Assembly: GCA_010092695.1 (NCBI GenBank)
Contig: JAADJJ010000001.1
Span: 496,001 to 560,000 of the forward strand
Length of the DNA: 64,000 nt
Direction: 5' to 3'
DNA from: Enterobacteriaceae bacterium 4M9
Lineage (GTDB): Bacteria > Pseudomonadota > Gammaproteobacteria > Enterobacterales > Enterobacteriaceae
Positions 55,700 through 64,000 of this stretch are shown here, piece after piece (the first letter of the stretch is position 1; every line of letters begins with the position of its first letter). The notes under the pieces are model-generated. The model searched no databases, was not told the origin of the DNA, and worked only from the letters and a program-made list of their open reading frames with translations. A program made the translations under genes and the position numbers.

Positions 55700-57694
55700 T
55701 TGCGAGTCAGGCGTTCGTTAACGATAAAACAAATGGCGATGGTGGCGATTGTCTCCATCGTCTTCATTTTTGTCTTTGTCGTTGTGCAGTTATTCCATTT
55801 TGTCCAGCAGAGCCGTTACACCACGGCCACACAGATGGAAAGCATCGCCCATACCGTGCGCAAGCCTCTCTCTGCGGCTATCCTGAGGGCCGATATCCCC
55901 GAGGCCGAAAACATTCTCAACAGTATCCAGCCTGTGGGCGTGATTGGCCGTGCCGATGTGGTGCTGCCAAACCAGTTTCAGGCGCTGCGCGTGAGTTTTA
56001 TTAACGAGCGCCCGGTGCCGGTGCTGATTTCACGTCTGTTTGAGCTACCGGTACAGATAACGCTGCCGCTGTATTCGCTGGAGCGCCCGGCGAACCCGCA
56101 ACCGCTCGCCTACCTGGTGCTACAGGCCGACGCCTGGCGAATGTACAAATTCATTATCAGCACTATGTCGACGCTCATCACCACCTGGCTCCTGCTGGCG
56201 CTGGTGATGACGGTGGCAATTACCTGGTGCATCAACCGGCTGATTGTCCATCCGCTGCGCAAAATGGCGAAAACCCTCGACGGACTGGACGCCGATGATG
56301 TCGCCGGGCACCAGCTTGAGGTGTCGCGCCTGCATCAGGATGACGAGATTGGCATGCTGGTGCGCAGCTATAACCGTAACCAGCAGCGCCTGCTGCAAAG
56401 CCAGCAGGAGGCTCAGTCACAGGCAACTCGCTACGCCGTGTCTGGCCTGCCAAACAAAACGCTGTTGCAGGCGCTGCTGGACCGCGCCAATCCCGACGAC
56501 ACGGCCTTGCTGATTGTGGCCTGCGAAACGCTGCGCGATGCTGCGGCGGTGCTCAATGAAGAACAGCGCGATATGCTGCTGCTGAGTCTGGTTGATAAAA
56601 TCCGCTCGGTACTGCCGCAAGAGGTGGTGCTGGCGCAGGTGAGCCACTATGACTTTGCGGTGCTGATGAGCGGGGTGCGCGACCCGTGGCAGGCAATGAT
56701 GACCGCAGAGCACGTTCTTGAGGCGCTAAAGCAAAAGCTACCGATGCAGTCGCTGCCGGTGCGTCCGTCGGCCAGCATTGGTATTGCGATGAGTGAACCG
56801 GGTGTGGCAGGTGAACTGCTGTACCGCCATGCCGTCTCTGCCATGTTTTCCGCTCGCCGCCACGGTAAGCACCAGATTCAGTTTTTCAACCCTGAGCAAA
56901 TGGACGCCACGCGCCAGCGCATGACCGAAGAGCACGATATTTTGCAGGCGCTGGAGCACGGCGATTTTGCGCTCTGGCTGCAGCCGCAGGTGGATTTGCG
57001 CAGCGGCCAGGTGGTGAGTGCTGAGGTGTTGCTGCGCCAGCGCCAGCCTGATGGAGAATGGGCGCTGCCGGAAGGGCTGATTGAGCAAATCGAGCGCTGC
57101 GGTCTGATGGTGCGGGTAGGTAACTGGATTCTGGAGGAGTCCTGTCGTCTGCTGGCCGACTGGCAGCGCCAGGATATTCACCTCGCGCTGAGTGTGAATC
57201 TCTCGGCGCTCCAGTTGCTGAATTTTGAACTGGGGCCGGTGCTCAATGAAATGATCCATCGCCACCGTGTTGATCCCAGCGCGTTAATCCTCGAAGTGAC
57301 GGAAAGCCGCCGCCTCAGTGACCCGGATGCCGCCGTGAGCATTTTGCGCCCGCTGCACGATGCGGGCATACGCATTGCAATGGACGACTTCGGTATGGGC
57401 TACGCCAGCCTGCATCAACTGCACCGCATGAAGGCCATTCCCATTGATATCCTGAAAATCGATAAAGTGTTTATCGATGCACTGCCCGCCGATGACAGTA
57501 TGGTCGAGGTGATTCTGTCGCTTGCCGCGCGCCTGGAGCTGGAAGTGGTGGCCGAAGGGGTCGAAAACGACACCCAGTGTGAGTGGCTGCGTAAGGCCGG
57601 GGCGCATATCGGCCAGGGCTACCTGTTCGACAAACCGCTGCCAGTAAACGACTTTATTACTCGCTACGGCCACAATACCGATGAGAGTCCGTAA
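55700..57694 (+). CDS. pdeK: PdeK, HAMP-GGDEF(degenerate)-EAL c-di-GMP protein
   Basis: Inner-membrane protein of 664 residues (YhjK). It has two membrane helices (about 10-32 and 155-178) around a periplasmic sensor part, then HAMP, a GGDEF domain that has lost its motif (SGVRD in its place), and an EAL domain. The EAL motif reads EVL, while other catalytic elements remain: NLSALQL, EVTESRR, DDFGMGY, KIDKVFI and AEGVEN. c-di-GMP phosphodiesterase activity is thus likely, next to the c-di-GMP-activated bcs genes. TTG 55700 is 7 bases after GGAG and matches E. coli; a GTG at 55694 is too close. Confidence 0.92.
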   Translation: MRVRRSLTIKQMAMVAIVSIVFIFVFVVVQLFHFVQQSRYTTATQMESIAHTVRKPLSAAILRADIPEAENILNSIQPVGVIGRADVVLPNQFQALRVSFINERPVPVLISRLFELPVQITLPLYSLERPANPQPLAYLVLQADAWRMYKFIISTMSTLITTWLLLALVMTVAITWCINRLIVHPLRKMAKTLDGLDADDVAGHQLEVSRLHQDDEIGMLVRSYNRNQQRLLQSQQEAQSQATRYAVSGLPNKTLLQALLDRANPDDTALLIVACETLRDAAAVLNEEQRDMLLLSLVDKIRSVLPQEVVLAQVSHYDFAVLMSGVRDPWQAMMTAEHVLEALKQKLPMQSLPVRPSASIGIAMSEPGVAGELLYRHAVSAMFSARRHGKHQIQFFNPEQMDATRQRMTEEHDILQALEHGDFALWLQPQVDLRSGQVVSAEVLLRQRQPDGEWALPEGLIEQIERCGLMVRVGNWILEESCRLLADWQRQDIHLALSVNLSALQLLNFELGPVLNEMIHRHRVDPSALILEVTESRRLSDPDAAVSILRPLHDAGIRIAMDDFGMGYASLHQLHRMKAIPIDILKIDKVFIDALPADDSMVEVILSLAARLELEVVAEGVENDTQCEWLRKAGAHIGQGYLFDKPLPVNDFITRYGHNTDESP

Positions 57695-57862
57695 CCATTT
57701 GGTAATAGCTGTAGCGTTTCAGCTCTAAGTTTTTAACATTTTAGTTTCAAATATGATGCCGGGATATATCTGACGTGTTTAGTGGGTGTTATTTTTAGCG
57801 CCGCAGGCCAAAACAAACTTATTAACGTGCCTGCCGTTGAATAGTGCTCGAAGGACACCCCT

Positions 57863-59149
57863 ATGAAGATTTCGTTATTTAAAAGCCTCTATTTCCAGGT
57901 ACTGACGGCTATTGCTATTGGTATCCTGCTCGGCCACTACTGGCCGGAGTTGGGTGCACAGATGAAGCCGCTTGGCGACGGCTTTGTTAAGCTCATCAAG
58001 ATGGTTATTGCCCCGGTGATTTTCTGTACCGTGGTGACCGGCATCGCCGGCATGGAAAGTATGAAAGCGGTGGGCCGCACTGGTGCGGTGGCGCTGCTTT
58101 ACTTTGAAATTGTCAGCACCATTGCGCTGATTATCGGCCTGATTATCGTCAACATTGTGCAGCCAGGCGCGGGGATGAACGTTGACCCGGCAACGCTTGA
58201 TGCTAAAGCGGTGGCGGTCTATGCCGAGCAGGCGCAGTCTCAGGGCATTGTTCCCTTCCTGCTGGATATCATTCCAAACAGCGTTATCGGCGCGTTTGCC
58301 AGTGGCAACATTCTGCAAGTGCTGCTGTTTGCCGTGCTGTTCGGCTTTGCCCTGCACCGCCTGGGCGACAAAGGTCAGCTGGTTTTTAACTTCATCGACA
58401 GCTTCTCCCGCGTGATTTTCGGCATCATCAACATGATCATGCGCCTGGCACCTATCGGCGCGTTTGGTGCGATGGCGTTCACCATCGGTAAATACGGTGT
58501 GGGTACGCTGGTACAGCTTGGTCAGTTGATTATCTGTTTCTACATCACCTGTATTCTGTTTGTGGTGGTTGTGCTGGGGTCCATTGCCCGCGCGACCGGC
58601 TTTAGCATTTTCAAATTTATCCGCTACATCAAAGAAGAACTGCTGATTGTGCTGGGTACCTCGTCGTCTGAGTCGGCGCTGCCGCGTATGCTCGACAAAA
58701 TGGAGAAGCTGGGCTGTCGCAAATCGGTAGTGGGGCTGGTTATCCCAACCGGCTACTCGTTTAACCTCGACGGCACGTCGATTTACCTGACGATGGCCGC
58801 CGTGTTTATCGCCCAGGCGACCAACAGCCAGATGGATATCTTCCATCAGATAACGCTGCTGGTTGTGCTGTTGCTGTCGTCAAAAGGGGCGGCAGGCGTT
58901 ACCGGCAGCGGGTTTATCGTGCTGGCGGCCACCATTTCTGCGGTGGGGCATCTGCCGGTTGCGGGACTGGCGCTGATTCTTGGCATCGACCGCTTCATGT
59001 CTGAAGCGCGTGCGCTGACCAACCTGGTCGGCAACGGCGTGGCGACGGTGGTTGTGGCGAAATGGGTGAAAGAGCTGGACGAAAAACAGCTGAAAAACAC
59101 CCTCGATAACAAAAATCCTGCTGTAAACGCGAACGAAATCTCTTCCTGA
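57863..59149 (+). CDS. dctA: C4-dicarboxylate:H+ symporter DctA
   Basis: Aerobic uptake transporter for succinate, fumarate and malate, 428 residues exactly as in E. coli. The protein is a DAACS-family carrier with hairpin motif GTSSSESALPRML, the NLDGTSIYLTMAA segment and GVTGSGFIVLAAT. It stands alone with its own upstream region and a GC-rich hairpin after it. DcuSR and catabolite control known from E. coli cannot be checked here. Confidence 0.98.
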   Translation: MKISLFKSLYFQVLTAIAIGILLGHYWPELGAQMKPLGDGFVKLIKMVIAPVIFCTVVTGIAGMESMKAVGRTGAVALLYFEIVSTIALIIGLIIVNIVQPGAGMNVDPATLDAKAVAVYAEQAQSQGIVPFLLDIIPNSVIGAFASGNILQVLLFAVLFGFALHRLGDKGQLVFNFIDSFSRVIFGIINMIMRLAPIGAFGAMAFTIGKYGVGTLVQLGQLIICFYITCILFVVVVLGSIARATGFSIFKFIRYIKEELLIVLGTSSSESALPRMLDKMEKLGCRKSVVGLVIPTGYSFNLDGTSIYLTMAAVFIAQATNSQMDIFHQITLLVVLLLSSKGAAGVTGSGFIVLAATISAVGHLPVAGLALILGIDRFMSEARALTNLVGNGVATVVVAKWVKELDEKQLKNTLDNKNPAVNANEISS

Positions 59150-59160
59150 CCTCTCAATTT

Positions 59161-59187
59161 CCCGCGGCGGCTTGCTCTCGCCGCGGG
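59161..59187 (+). terminator. Hairpin terminator after dctA
   Basis: CCCGCGGCG / CGCCGCGGG, a perfect 9-bp stem with a 9-base loop 11 bp after dctA. The following sequence, CTCTTGCGC, is a weak T tract. Confidence 0.65.
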
Positions 59188-59338
59188 CTCTTGCGCATAA
59201 TTAGCGGTTATTTTTACTTTCCAGCGGTGACGTTTGTTCGGTTGAGTGGTCTAAACCACCGTTGGCATGACTGTGGGATATCGCAAACCGATAAGCGATA
59301 CCCGTTATTTTTACCAGGATTGTAGAGCAGGGGTTTCA

Positions 59339-60865
59339 ATGCAGGGCAAAAACGTGCGGCTTTATGCCGGTGGAATTTTGATGGCGGCCGTGGTGACACA
59401 GGCGCATGCCGAGCCGCTACAGCCCGATCCGGCGTGGCAACAGGGGACGCTTGTAAACGGCCTCCAGTGGCAGGTCCTTGCCACACCGCAGCGCCCAAGC
59501 GACCGCATTGAAGTTCGCCTTGCCGTGGATGTTGGCTCGCTGACAGAGAACACGCAGCAAAGTGGTTACAGCCGTTTCCTTCCGCACCTCGCTTTTTCCC
59601 AAAACAACGATACGCGCGCTGTGTCGCTCTGGCAGCAGTCCAAAGACCCGCTCAATCCCGCGCCGCCCGTACTCGTGACCTATAACACCACGCTCTTTGA
59701 GCTAAGCCTGCCGAATAATCGTAACGATTTGCTCAAAGAGGCGCTTGGCTGGCTGGCAGGCATGGCGGGCAACCTGACGATTACGCCTGAGAGCATAGGT
59801 TCTGCGCTGCAAACCCATAACGGCGTGATGACCTGGCCGGGTAACACCCAGGATGGCTGGTGGCGCTATCGCCTCAAAGGCTCACCGCTGCTGGGCCATG
59901 ACCCGGCGGCAGAGCTTAAAGAGCCGGTTGATGCTGAGCAGCTTAAAGCCTGGTACCAGCAGTGGTACACGCCGGATGCCATGACGCTGATTGTGGTGGG
60001 CAACGTTGACAGCCGCAGCGTGGCCGACCAGATAAACAAGCAGTTCGGTGAGCTTCAAGGCAAGCGCGAAACGCCTGCGCCAGTGCCGACGCTGTCACCG
60101 CTCAAGCGTGAGCCTGTTGCCATTATGACCCCTGAGGTACGCCAGGACCGACTGGCGCTGATGTGGGATAGCGCCTGGACGCCAATTCGCGACTCGGCCT
60201 CAATGCAGCGTTACTGGCGCTCAGACCTGGCGCGTGAGGCCTTGTTCTGGCACGTGCAGCAGACGCTGAGTAAAAACAGCGTCAAAGACATTAACCTGAC
60301 TTTCGACTGCCGCGTGCTGTTCCAGCGTGCGCAGTGCGGCATTAACCTCGACTCGCCTAACGATAAGCTTGCCAGCAACCTCACTCTGGTTGCAAAGGAG
60401 CTGGCGAAGCTGCGTGATAACGGGCTGGCGCAGGAAGAGTTTGATGCGCTTATCTCGCAGAAAAAGCTGGAACTGCAAACCCTGTTTGCCACCTATGCCC
60501 GTACCGGCACAGCCGTGTTGATGAGCCAGCGTTTGCGCTCGTTGCAAAACCAGGTCGTGGACATCGCGCCAGAGCAGTACCAGCAGTTGCGTCAGGCGTT
60601 TCTGGACGACCTGAGTTTGCAGGTGATGAATCAGGACCTACAGCGCCTGTTGCAGCAGGATATGGCGCTGGTATTGCGCCAGCCAACCGGCGAGCCGGAG
60701 TTTAATATGAAATCGCTCCAGGCGGTGTGGGATAAGGTGATGGTGCGTGATGACGCGCCTGCGCCTGCGGAGGTACCGCAGATGGTGCCAGAGGCCGAGC
60801 CTGAGCCGCAAGCCACACTGCCTTCGCCTGATGTCAGCGCAACGGATATTCCCGCGGCGCGCTAA
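59339..60865 (+). CDS. yhjJ: YhjJ, exported M16-peptidase-like protein without the zinc motif
   Basis: A 508-residue periplasmic protein of the insulinase-like M16 fold, matching E. coli YhjJ from MQGKNVRLYAGG on. The signal peptide ends near THAQ-like TQAHA, with mature EPLQPDPAWQQGTL. Where active M16 enzymes have HxxEH, this protein has GYSRFLPHLAF, so it is probably not a zinc protease. NNRNDLLKEAL and YTPDAMTLIVVGNVD are family-typical. ATG 59339 was chosen by homology; the frame is open back to 59267. The C-terminal tail is Pro/Glu-rich and longer than in E. coli. Confidence 0.92.
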   Translation: MQGKNVRLYAGGILMAAVVTQAHAEPLQPDPAWQQGTLVNGLQWQVLATPQRPSDRIEVRLAVDVGSLTENTQQSGYSRFLPHLAFSQNNDTRAVSLWQQSKDPLNPAPPVLVTYNTTLFELSLPNNRNDLLKEALGWLAGMAGNLTITPESIGSALQTHNGVMTWPGNTQDGWWRYRLKGSPLLGHDPAAELKEPVDAEQLKAWYQQWYTPDAMTLIVVGNVDSRSVADQINKQFGELQGKRETPAPVPTLSPLKREPVAIMTPEVRQDRLALMWDSAWTPIRDSASMQRYWRSDLAREALFWHVQQTLSKNSVKDINLTFDCRVLFQRAQCGINLDSPNDKLASNLTLVAKELAKLRDNGLAQEEFDALISQKKLELQTLFATYARTGTAVLMSQRLRSLQNQVVDIAPEQYQQLRQAFLDDLSLQVMNQDLQRLLQQDMALVLRQPTGEPEFNMKSLQAVWDKVMVRDDAPAPAEVPQMVPEAEPEPQATLPSPDVSATDIPAAR

Positions 60866-61181
60866 GATGGCTGGTGCCTGGACATAGCACCAGTGTACCG
60901 CTACCAGCGATGTAGACATAAAAAGGGCCGACTGGCCCTTTTTGCCTTCACCGCACCAGGTCGTTTCTCTGCCCCTCTTCTGCCCCTCTTCTGCACGCGC
61001 GTTCTGACTGCCTCTTTTCGTTCCCGCCATGCCCGGCGTTGTAAGGCGATGGCCTCTTTTCCCAATGGCTGCATCGGGTAACGGCTTATTCTTGTTCAGG
61101 AATCCGGGGGCAAAATTCGCGCCTTTTCGTCACTCAACTATCTTTAGTTTTGACAGGCGTCGTCAGGAAAAGGAGCCAGAT
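60866..61181. other. yhjJ-yhjG junction lacking kdgK and pdeH
   Basis: In E. coli kdgK and pdeH (yhjH) lie here. Only 316 bp remain, with no trace of either coding sequence. The gap contains a terminator (listed separately), a TGGTGC/GCACCA stem near 60869-60891, and an 11-bp tandem repeat of CTGCCCCTCTT at about 60969-60990. Confidence 0.7.
60920..60945. terminator. Terminator after yhjJ
   Basis: AAAAAGGGCC-GACT-GGCCCTTTTT, a 10-bp stem with A and T runs on both sides, so it can work in either direction. Confidence 0.88.
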
Positions 61182-63227
61182 ATGACAAGAACAGGTAAAG
61201 CGATTAGCTGGGTGACGGGGATTTTGCTGTTGTTGATCGTGGGTGTTGTTATCTTTATCGCGACATTTGACTGGAATCGCGTGAAGCCGATTATCAACGA
61301 GAAAGTCTCTGCTGAACTGAACCGTCCGTTTGAGATACGGGGCAATTTAGCGGTTGCCTGGGCGCGTAACCCCCAGGAAACCGGCTGGAAGCGCTGGGTG
61401 CCGTGGCCGAATGTGCGTGCAGAGAACATCTGGCTGGGTAACCCGAAGGACATTCCGGGCGACACCATGGTGCAGTTGCCGCGTGTGGAAGCCACGCTGT
61501 CGCCGCCTGCACTGCTCGGCAAAACCGTCTGGCTGCCGTGGGTGAAGCTGGTGAAGCCCGATGTGCGGCTGGTGCGGGTTTCTGAAAAGCGTGACAACTG
61601 GACCTTTACCCTCGGTGATGGCAAGGATAACAAGCAGGATAAGACGCCGTCTGACTGGTCGTTTCGCCTGGATAATATCCTGTTTGACCAGGGTCGTATT
61701 GCCATTGATGACAGCGTCAGCAAGGCGGTAATGGAAATCTTTGTCGACCCGCTCGGTAAGCCACTGCCTTTTAGCCAGGTGACCGGCAGCGGTGAAAAAG
61801 GGGCGGCCAAAGTAGGCGACTACGTATTTGGGCTTAAGGTGAAAGGGCGCTACAAAGGCCAGGACCTTTCCGGCACCGGCAAAATTGGCGGTATGCTGGC
61901 ACTGAAGGACGCTGACACGCCTTTCCCGGTTCAGGCTGACGTGCGTTCTGGCAGCACGCGCGTGGCGCTTAGCGGTACTATCACTCGCCCCACTGAGTTG
62001 GGCGGTGCCGACCTGCGGCTGCGTTTTGCCGGGGATTCGCTGGGGGATCTCTATGCGCTTACCGGTGTGCTGTTGCCGGATACGCCGCCGTTTGAAACTG
62101 ACGGGCGCCTGGTGGCCGAGCTTAACGGCAAAAATGGCTCGGTGTTCCGCTACCGCAATTTTAACGGGCGCATTGGCGACAGCGATATCCACGGCTCAAT
62201 GGTGTACACCCAGGGTAAACCGCGGCCCAAGCTTGAGGGTGACCTGGTGTCGCGCCAGTTGCGTCTGGCAGACCTTGGCCCGCTGATTGGCGTGGACTCC
62301 GGCAAAAAATCCAGCAGCCGGGAAACTAAGAAAACCAATGCTAACCAGCCGCTCGGCAAAGTCCTGCCTTATGACCGTTTTGAAACCGACAAGTGGGATG
62401 TGATGGACGCTGACGTTCGCTTTAAAGGCCAGCGTATTGAACACGGCTCCTCACTGCCGCTCAGCAATCTTGATACCCACCTGATTTTGCGTAACGGCGA
62501 CCTCAGACTGACGCCGCTGCGTTTTGGCATGGCGGGCGGGACCATCGACTCACAGATTCGGCTTGAGGGCGATAAAAAACCGATGCAGGGCAGGGCAGAA
62601 ATCTCCGCGCGCCGGTTGCAGCTTAAACAACTGATGCCCAACGTGCAGTCGATGCAAAAGACGCTGGGTGAATTTAACGGCGATGCCGATATTCGCGGCA
62701 CCGGTAACTCGGTGGCGGCGTTGCTTGGCTCCGGCAACGGCAATCTGAAGCTGTTAATGAACGACGGGCTTATCAGCCGTAACCTGATGGAAATTCTCGG
62801 GCTGAACGTGGGCAACTTCATTGTGGGGCAAATTTTTGGTGATGACGAAGTGCGGGTCAACTGTGCGGCGGCCAACCTGGATTTGACCAACGGCGTGGCG
62901 CGCCCGCGCATTTTCGCCTTTGATACCGAAAACGCCATCATCAACGTGACCGGCACGACAAGCTTTGCCAGCGAGCAGCTGGATTTGACCATCGACCCGG
63001 AGAGCAAGGGTATTCGCATCATCACGCTGCGCTCGCCGCTTTACGTGCGCGGGACGTTTAAAACCCCAAGCTATGGCGTCAAACCCGGGCCGCTGATTGC
63101 CCGCGGTGCGGTTGCCGCCGCGCTGGCAACGCTGGTGACGCCTGCGGCGGCGCTGCTGGCATTGATTTCGCCGTCTGAAGGTGATGCCAATCAATGCAGC
63201 ACTATTTTGTCGCAGATGAAGCGCTAA
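61182..63227 (+). CDS. yhjG: YhjG, AsmA-family protein
   Basis: Inner-membrane-anchored periplasmic protein of 681 residues in the AsmA/TamB-like group, which is thought to move or organise phospholipids between membranes. One N-terminal helix (around 10-30, ILLLLIVGVVIFIATF) is followed by FDWNRVKPIINEKVS, the standard AsmA opening. The long beta-rich body ends in an AsmA C-terminal block (FIVGQIFGDDEVRVNCAAA). AGGAG at 61171-61175 supports ATG 61182. Its last 24 bases belong to a direct repeat that continues downstream. Confidence 0.92.
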   Translation: MTRTGKAISWVTGILLLLIVGVVIFIATFDWNRVKPIINEKVSAELNRPFEIRGNLAVAWARNPQETGWKRWVPWPNVRAENIWLGNPKDIPGDTMVQLPRVEATLSPPALLGKTVWLPWVKLVKPDVRLVRVSEKRDNWTFTLGDGKDNKQDKTPSDWSFRLDNILFDQGRIAIDDSVSKAVMEIFVDPLGKPLPFSQVTGSGEKGAAKVGDYVFGLKVKGRYKGQDLSGTGKIGGMLALKDADTPFPVQADVRSGSTRVALSGTITRPTELGGADLRLRFAGDSLGDLYALTGVLLPDTPPFETDGRLVAELNGKNGSVFRYRNFNGRIGDSDIHGSMVYTQGKPRPKLEGDLVSRQLRLADLGPLIGVDSGKKSSSRETKKTNANQPLGKVLPYDRFETDKWDVMDADVRFKGQRIEHGSSLPLSNLDTHLILRNGDLRLTPLRFGMAGGTIDSQIRLEGDKKPMQGRAEISARRLQLKQLMPNVQSMQKTLGEFNGDADIRGTGNSVAALLGSGNGNLKLLMNDGLISRNLMEILGLNVGNFIVGQIFGDDEVRVNCAAANLDLTNGVARPRIFAFDTENAIINVTGTTSFASEQLDLTIDPESKGIRIITLRSPLYVRGTFKTPSYGVKPGPLIARGAVAAALATLVTPAAALLALISPSEGDANQCSTILSQMKR

Positions 63228-63438
63228 GTGGGATTGCCCTGCTGATAAACATCCCCAACGCCTGGGCGAAAAGCGGTGCGGTTAGCGTTTTCCAGGCGTA
63301 GGGCGGCGCAGGTAATGGTGAATTTTGCCGCAGATGAAGCGCTAAGTGAGATTGTTCTGCTGATAAACATCCCAACGCCCGGGCGAAAAGCGCTGCGGTT
63401 AGCGTTTTCCAGGCGTGGGGTGGCGCAGGCAACGGTGA
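63204..63438. repeat. 118-bp tandem duplication including the yhjG 3' end
   Basis: Two adjacent copies (63204-63321 and 63322-63438, about 90% identical) each begin ATTTTGnCGCAGATGAAGCGCTAA, that is, with the last codons of yhjG. Each copy also contains an ACGCC..GGG / GCGTTTTCCAGGCGT foldback. The first copy overlaps the real gene end; the second is non-coding. Confidence 0.88.
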
Positions 63439-63509
63439 GCATAACGCCACCCAGCGTGCCCACAACTGACTGGCCGCACCTTTTACGCACTGGCGCGGCC
63501 AGACCACGG

Positions 63510-64000
63510 CTACAGGAACATCCCGCCCGACACTTCTACACGCTGCGCGTTCATCCAGCCCAGTTCGTCGCTGAGCAGCGCCGCAATGGCATCACCGATA
63601 TCATCAGGCTCGCCCACGCGCCCCAGCGCCGTTTGCGCAGCAACAAACTGGTTAAGCTGTGCATTGTCGCGCACCGCGCCGCCGCCAAAATCGGTGGCAA
63701 TCGCGCCCGGCGCAATGATATTCGCCGTAATCCGGCGCTCGCCCAGCTCTTTTGCCAGGTAGTGGGTCAGCACCTCCATGGCCCCTTTCATTGAGGCATA
63801 GGCGGCGTAGCCAGGCAGCGCAAAGCGCGTCAGCCCGCTTGACACGTTCAGGATACGCCCGCCGTCGGCGATCAGCGGCAGCAGCGTTTGTGTGAGAAAA
63901 AATGGTCCTTTGAAATGGAGATTGAACAGCGCATCAAAATCCTCCTCGCGGGTTTGCGCAATAGCGGCGTGCAGCCCGGTTCCGGCGTTATTGAGTAAGT
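63510..64000 (-). CDS. SDR-family oxidoreductase (partial, N-terminus outside window)
   Basis: The C-terminal 163 residues of a classical short-chain dehydrogenase/reductase. The frame stays open to the right edge of the window, so the gene starts outside. Visible are LLNNAG, the catalytic Ser in ILNVSSG, the YASMK catalytic Tyr-Lys, and the IAPGAIATDF segment. It ends VEVSGGMFL. The coenzyme-binding GxxxGxG motif is outside the window. Substrate is unknown. E. coli has no such gene beside yhjG, so this is accessory. Confidence 0.88.
   Translation of the reverse strand, partial: LLNNAGTGLHAAIAQTREEDFDALFNLHFKGPFFLTQTLLPLIADGGRILNVSSGLTRFALPGYAAYASMKGAMEVLTHYLAKELGERRITANIIAPGAIATDFGGGAVRDNAQLNQFVAAQTALGRVGEPDDIGDAIAALLSDELGWMNAQRVEVSGGMFL

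Overview
The window is chromosomal DNA of an enterobacterium (Enterobacteriaceae; Enterobacter/Kosakonia/Cronobacter-like by gene content, genus not decided). The evidence is near full-length orthologues of E. coli genes in largely E. coli order: wecH-ysaB-glyQS, yiaG/yiaF, ghrB, bisC-yiaC-tag, eptB-proK-dppABCDF, bcsGFE|bcsRQABZC, pdeK-dctA-yhjJ-yhjG. Blocks of accessory DNA interrupt this backbone.

Layout. 1-4.2 kb: wecH (cut by the window edge), lipoprotein ysaB, glycyl-tRNA synthetase glyQS. 4.3-8.5 kb: an asc-type cryptic beta-glucoside system (ascG repressor, ascF PTS permease, ascB phospho-beta-glucosidase). 8.6-11.5 kb: yiaG, an aromatic-acid-type MFS transporter with a repeated operator-like dyad, and yiaF. 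11.5-14 kb: an AT-rich island with a 22-unit heptamer array, three small paralogous genes of unknown family, and a 36-codon ORF. 14-19.3 kb: a 2-ketogluconate gene set (kguE-kguK-kguT-ghrB) with a PtxS-like LacI regulator and a perfect 18-bp operator palindrome. 19.5-26 kb: bisC, yiaC, tag, a perfect (GGCAAA)47 array, a Mesh1-like HD hydrolase, eptB. 26-27.2 kb: tRNA-Pro(CGG) followed by rtT-like tandem repeats, the last one split by a 361-bp IS4-like element. 27.8-33.6 kb: the dppABCDF dipeptide transporter.

33.7-41.2 kb is accessory: an outer-membrane barrel, a flavin oxidoreductase divergent from an Rrf2 regulator (each start preceded by a matching 21-bp dyad), and an orphan Tle4-type lipase with one intact and one frameshifted Tli4-type immunity gene. 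41.4-57.7 kb is the complete enterobacterial cellulose locus: bcsEFG divergent from bcsRQABZC, then the EAL-domain gene pdeK. 57.9-63.2 kb holds dctA, yhjJ and yhjG; kdgK and pdeH, which separate yhjJ from yhjG in E. coli, are missing. The window ends in a partial SDR oxidoreductase.

The genes form transport and catabolism modules (beta-glucosides, 2-ketogluconate, dipeptides, C4-dicarboxylates), an envelope module (cellulose, its phosphoethanolamine modification by BcsG, LPS modification by EptB) and a contact-competition module (lipase and immunity). The least explained features are the three-paralogue AT-rich island, the proK repeats with their small transposable element, and the GGCAAA array.
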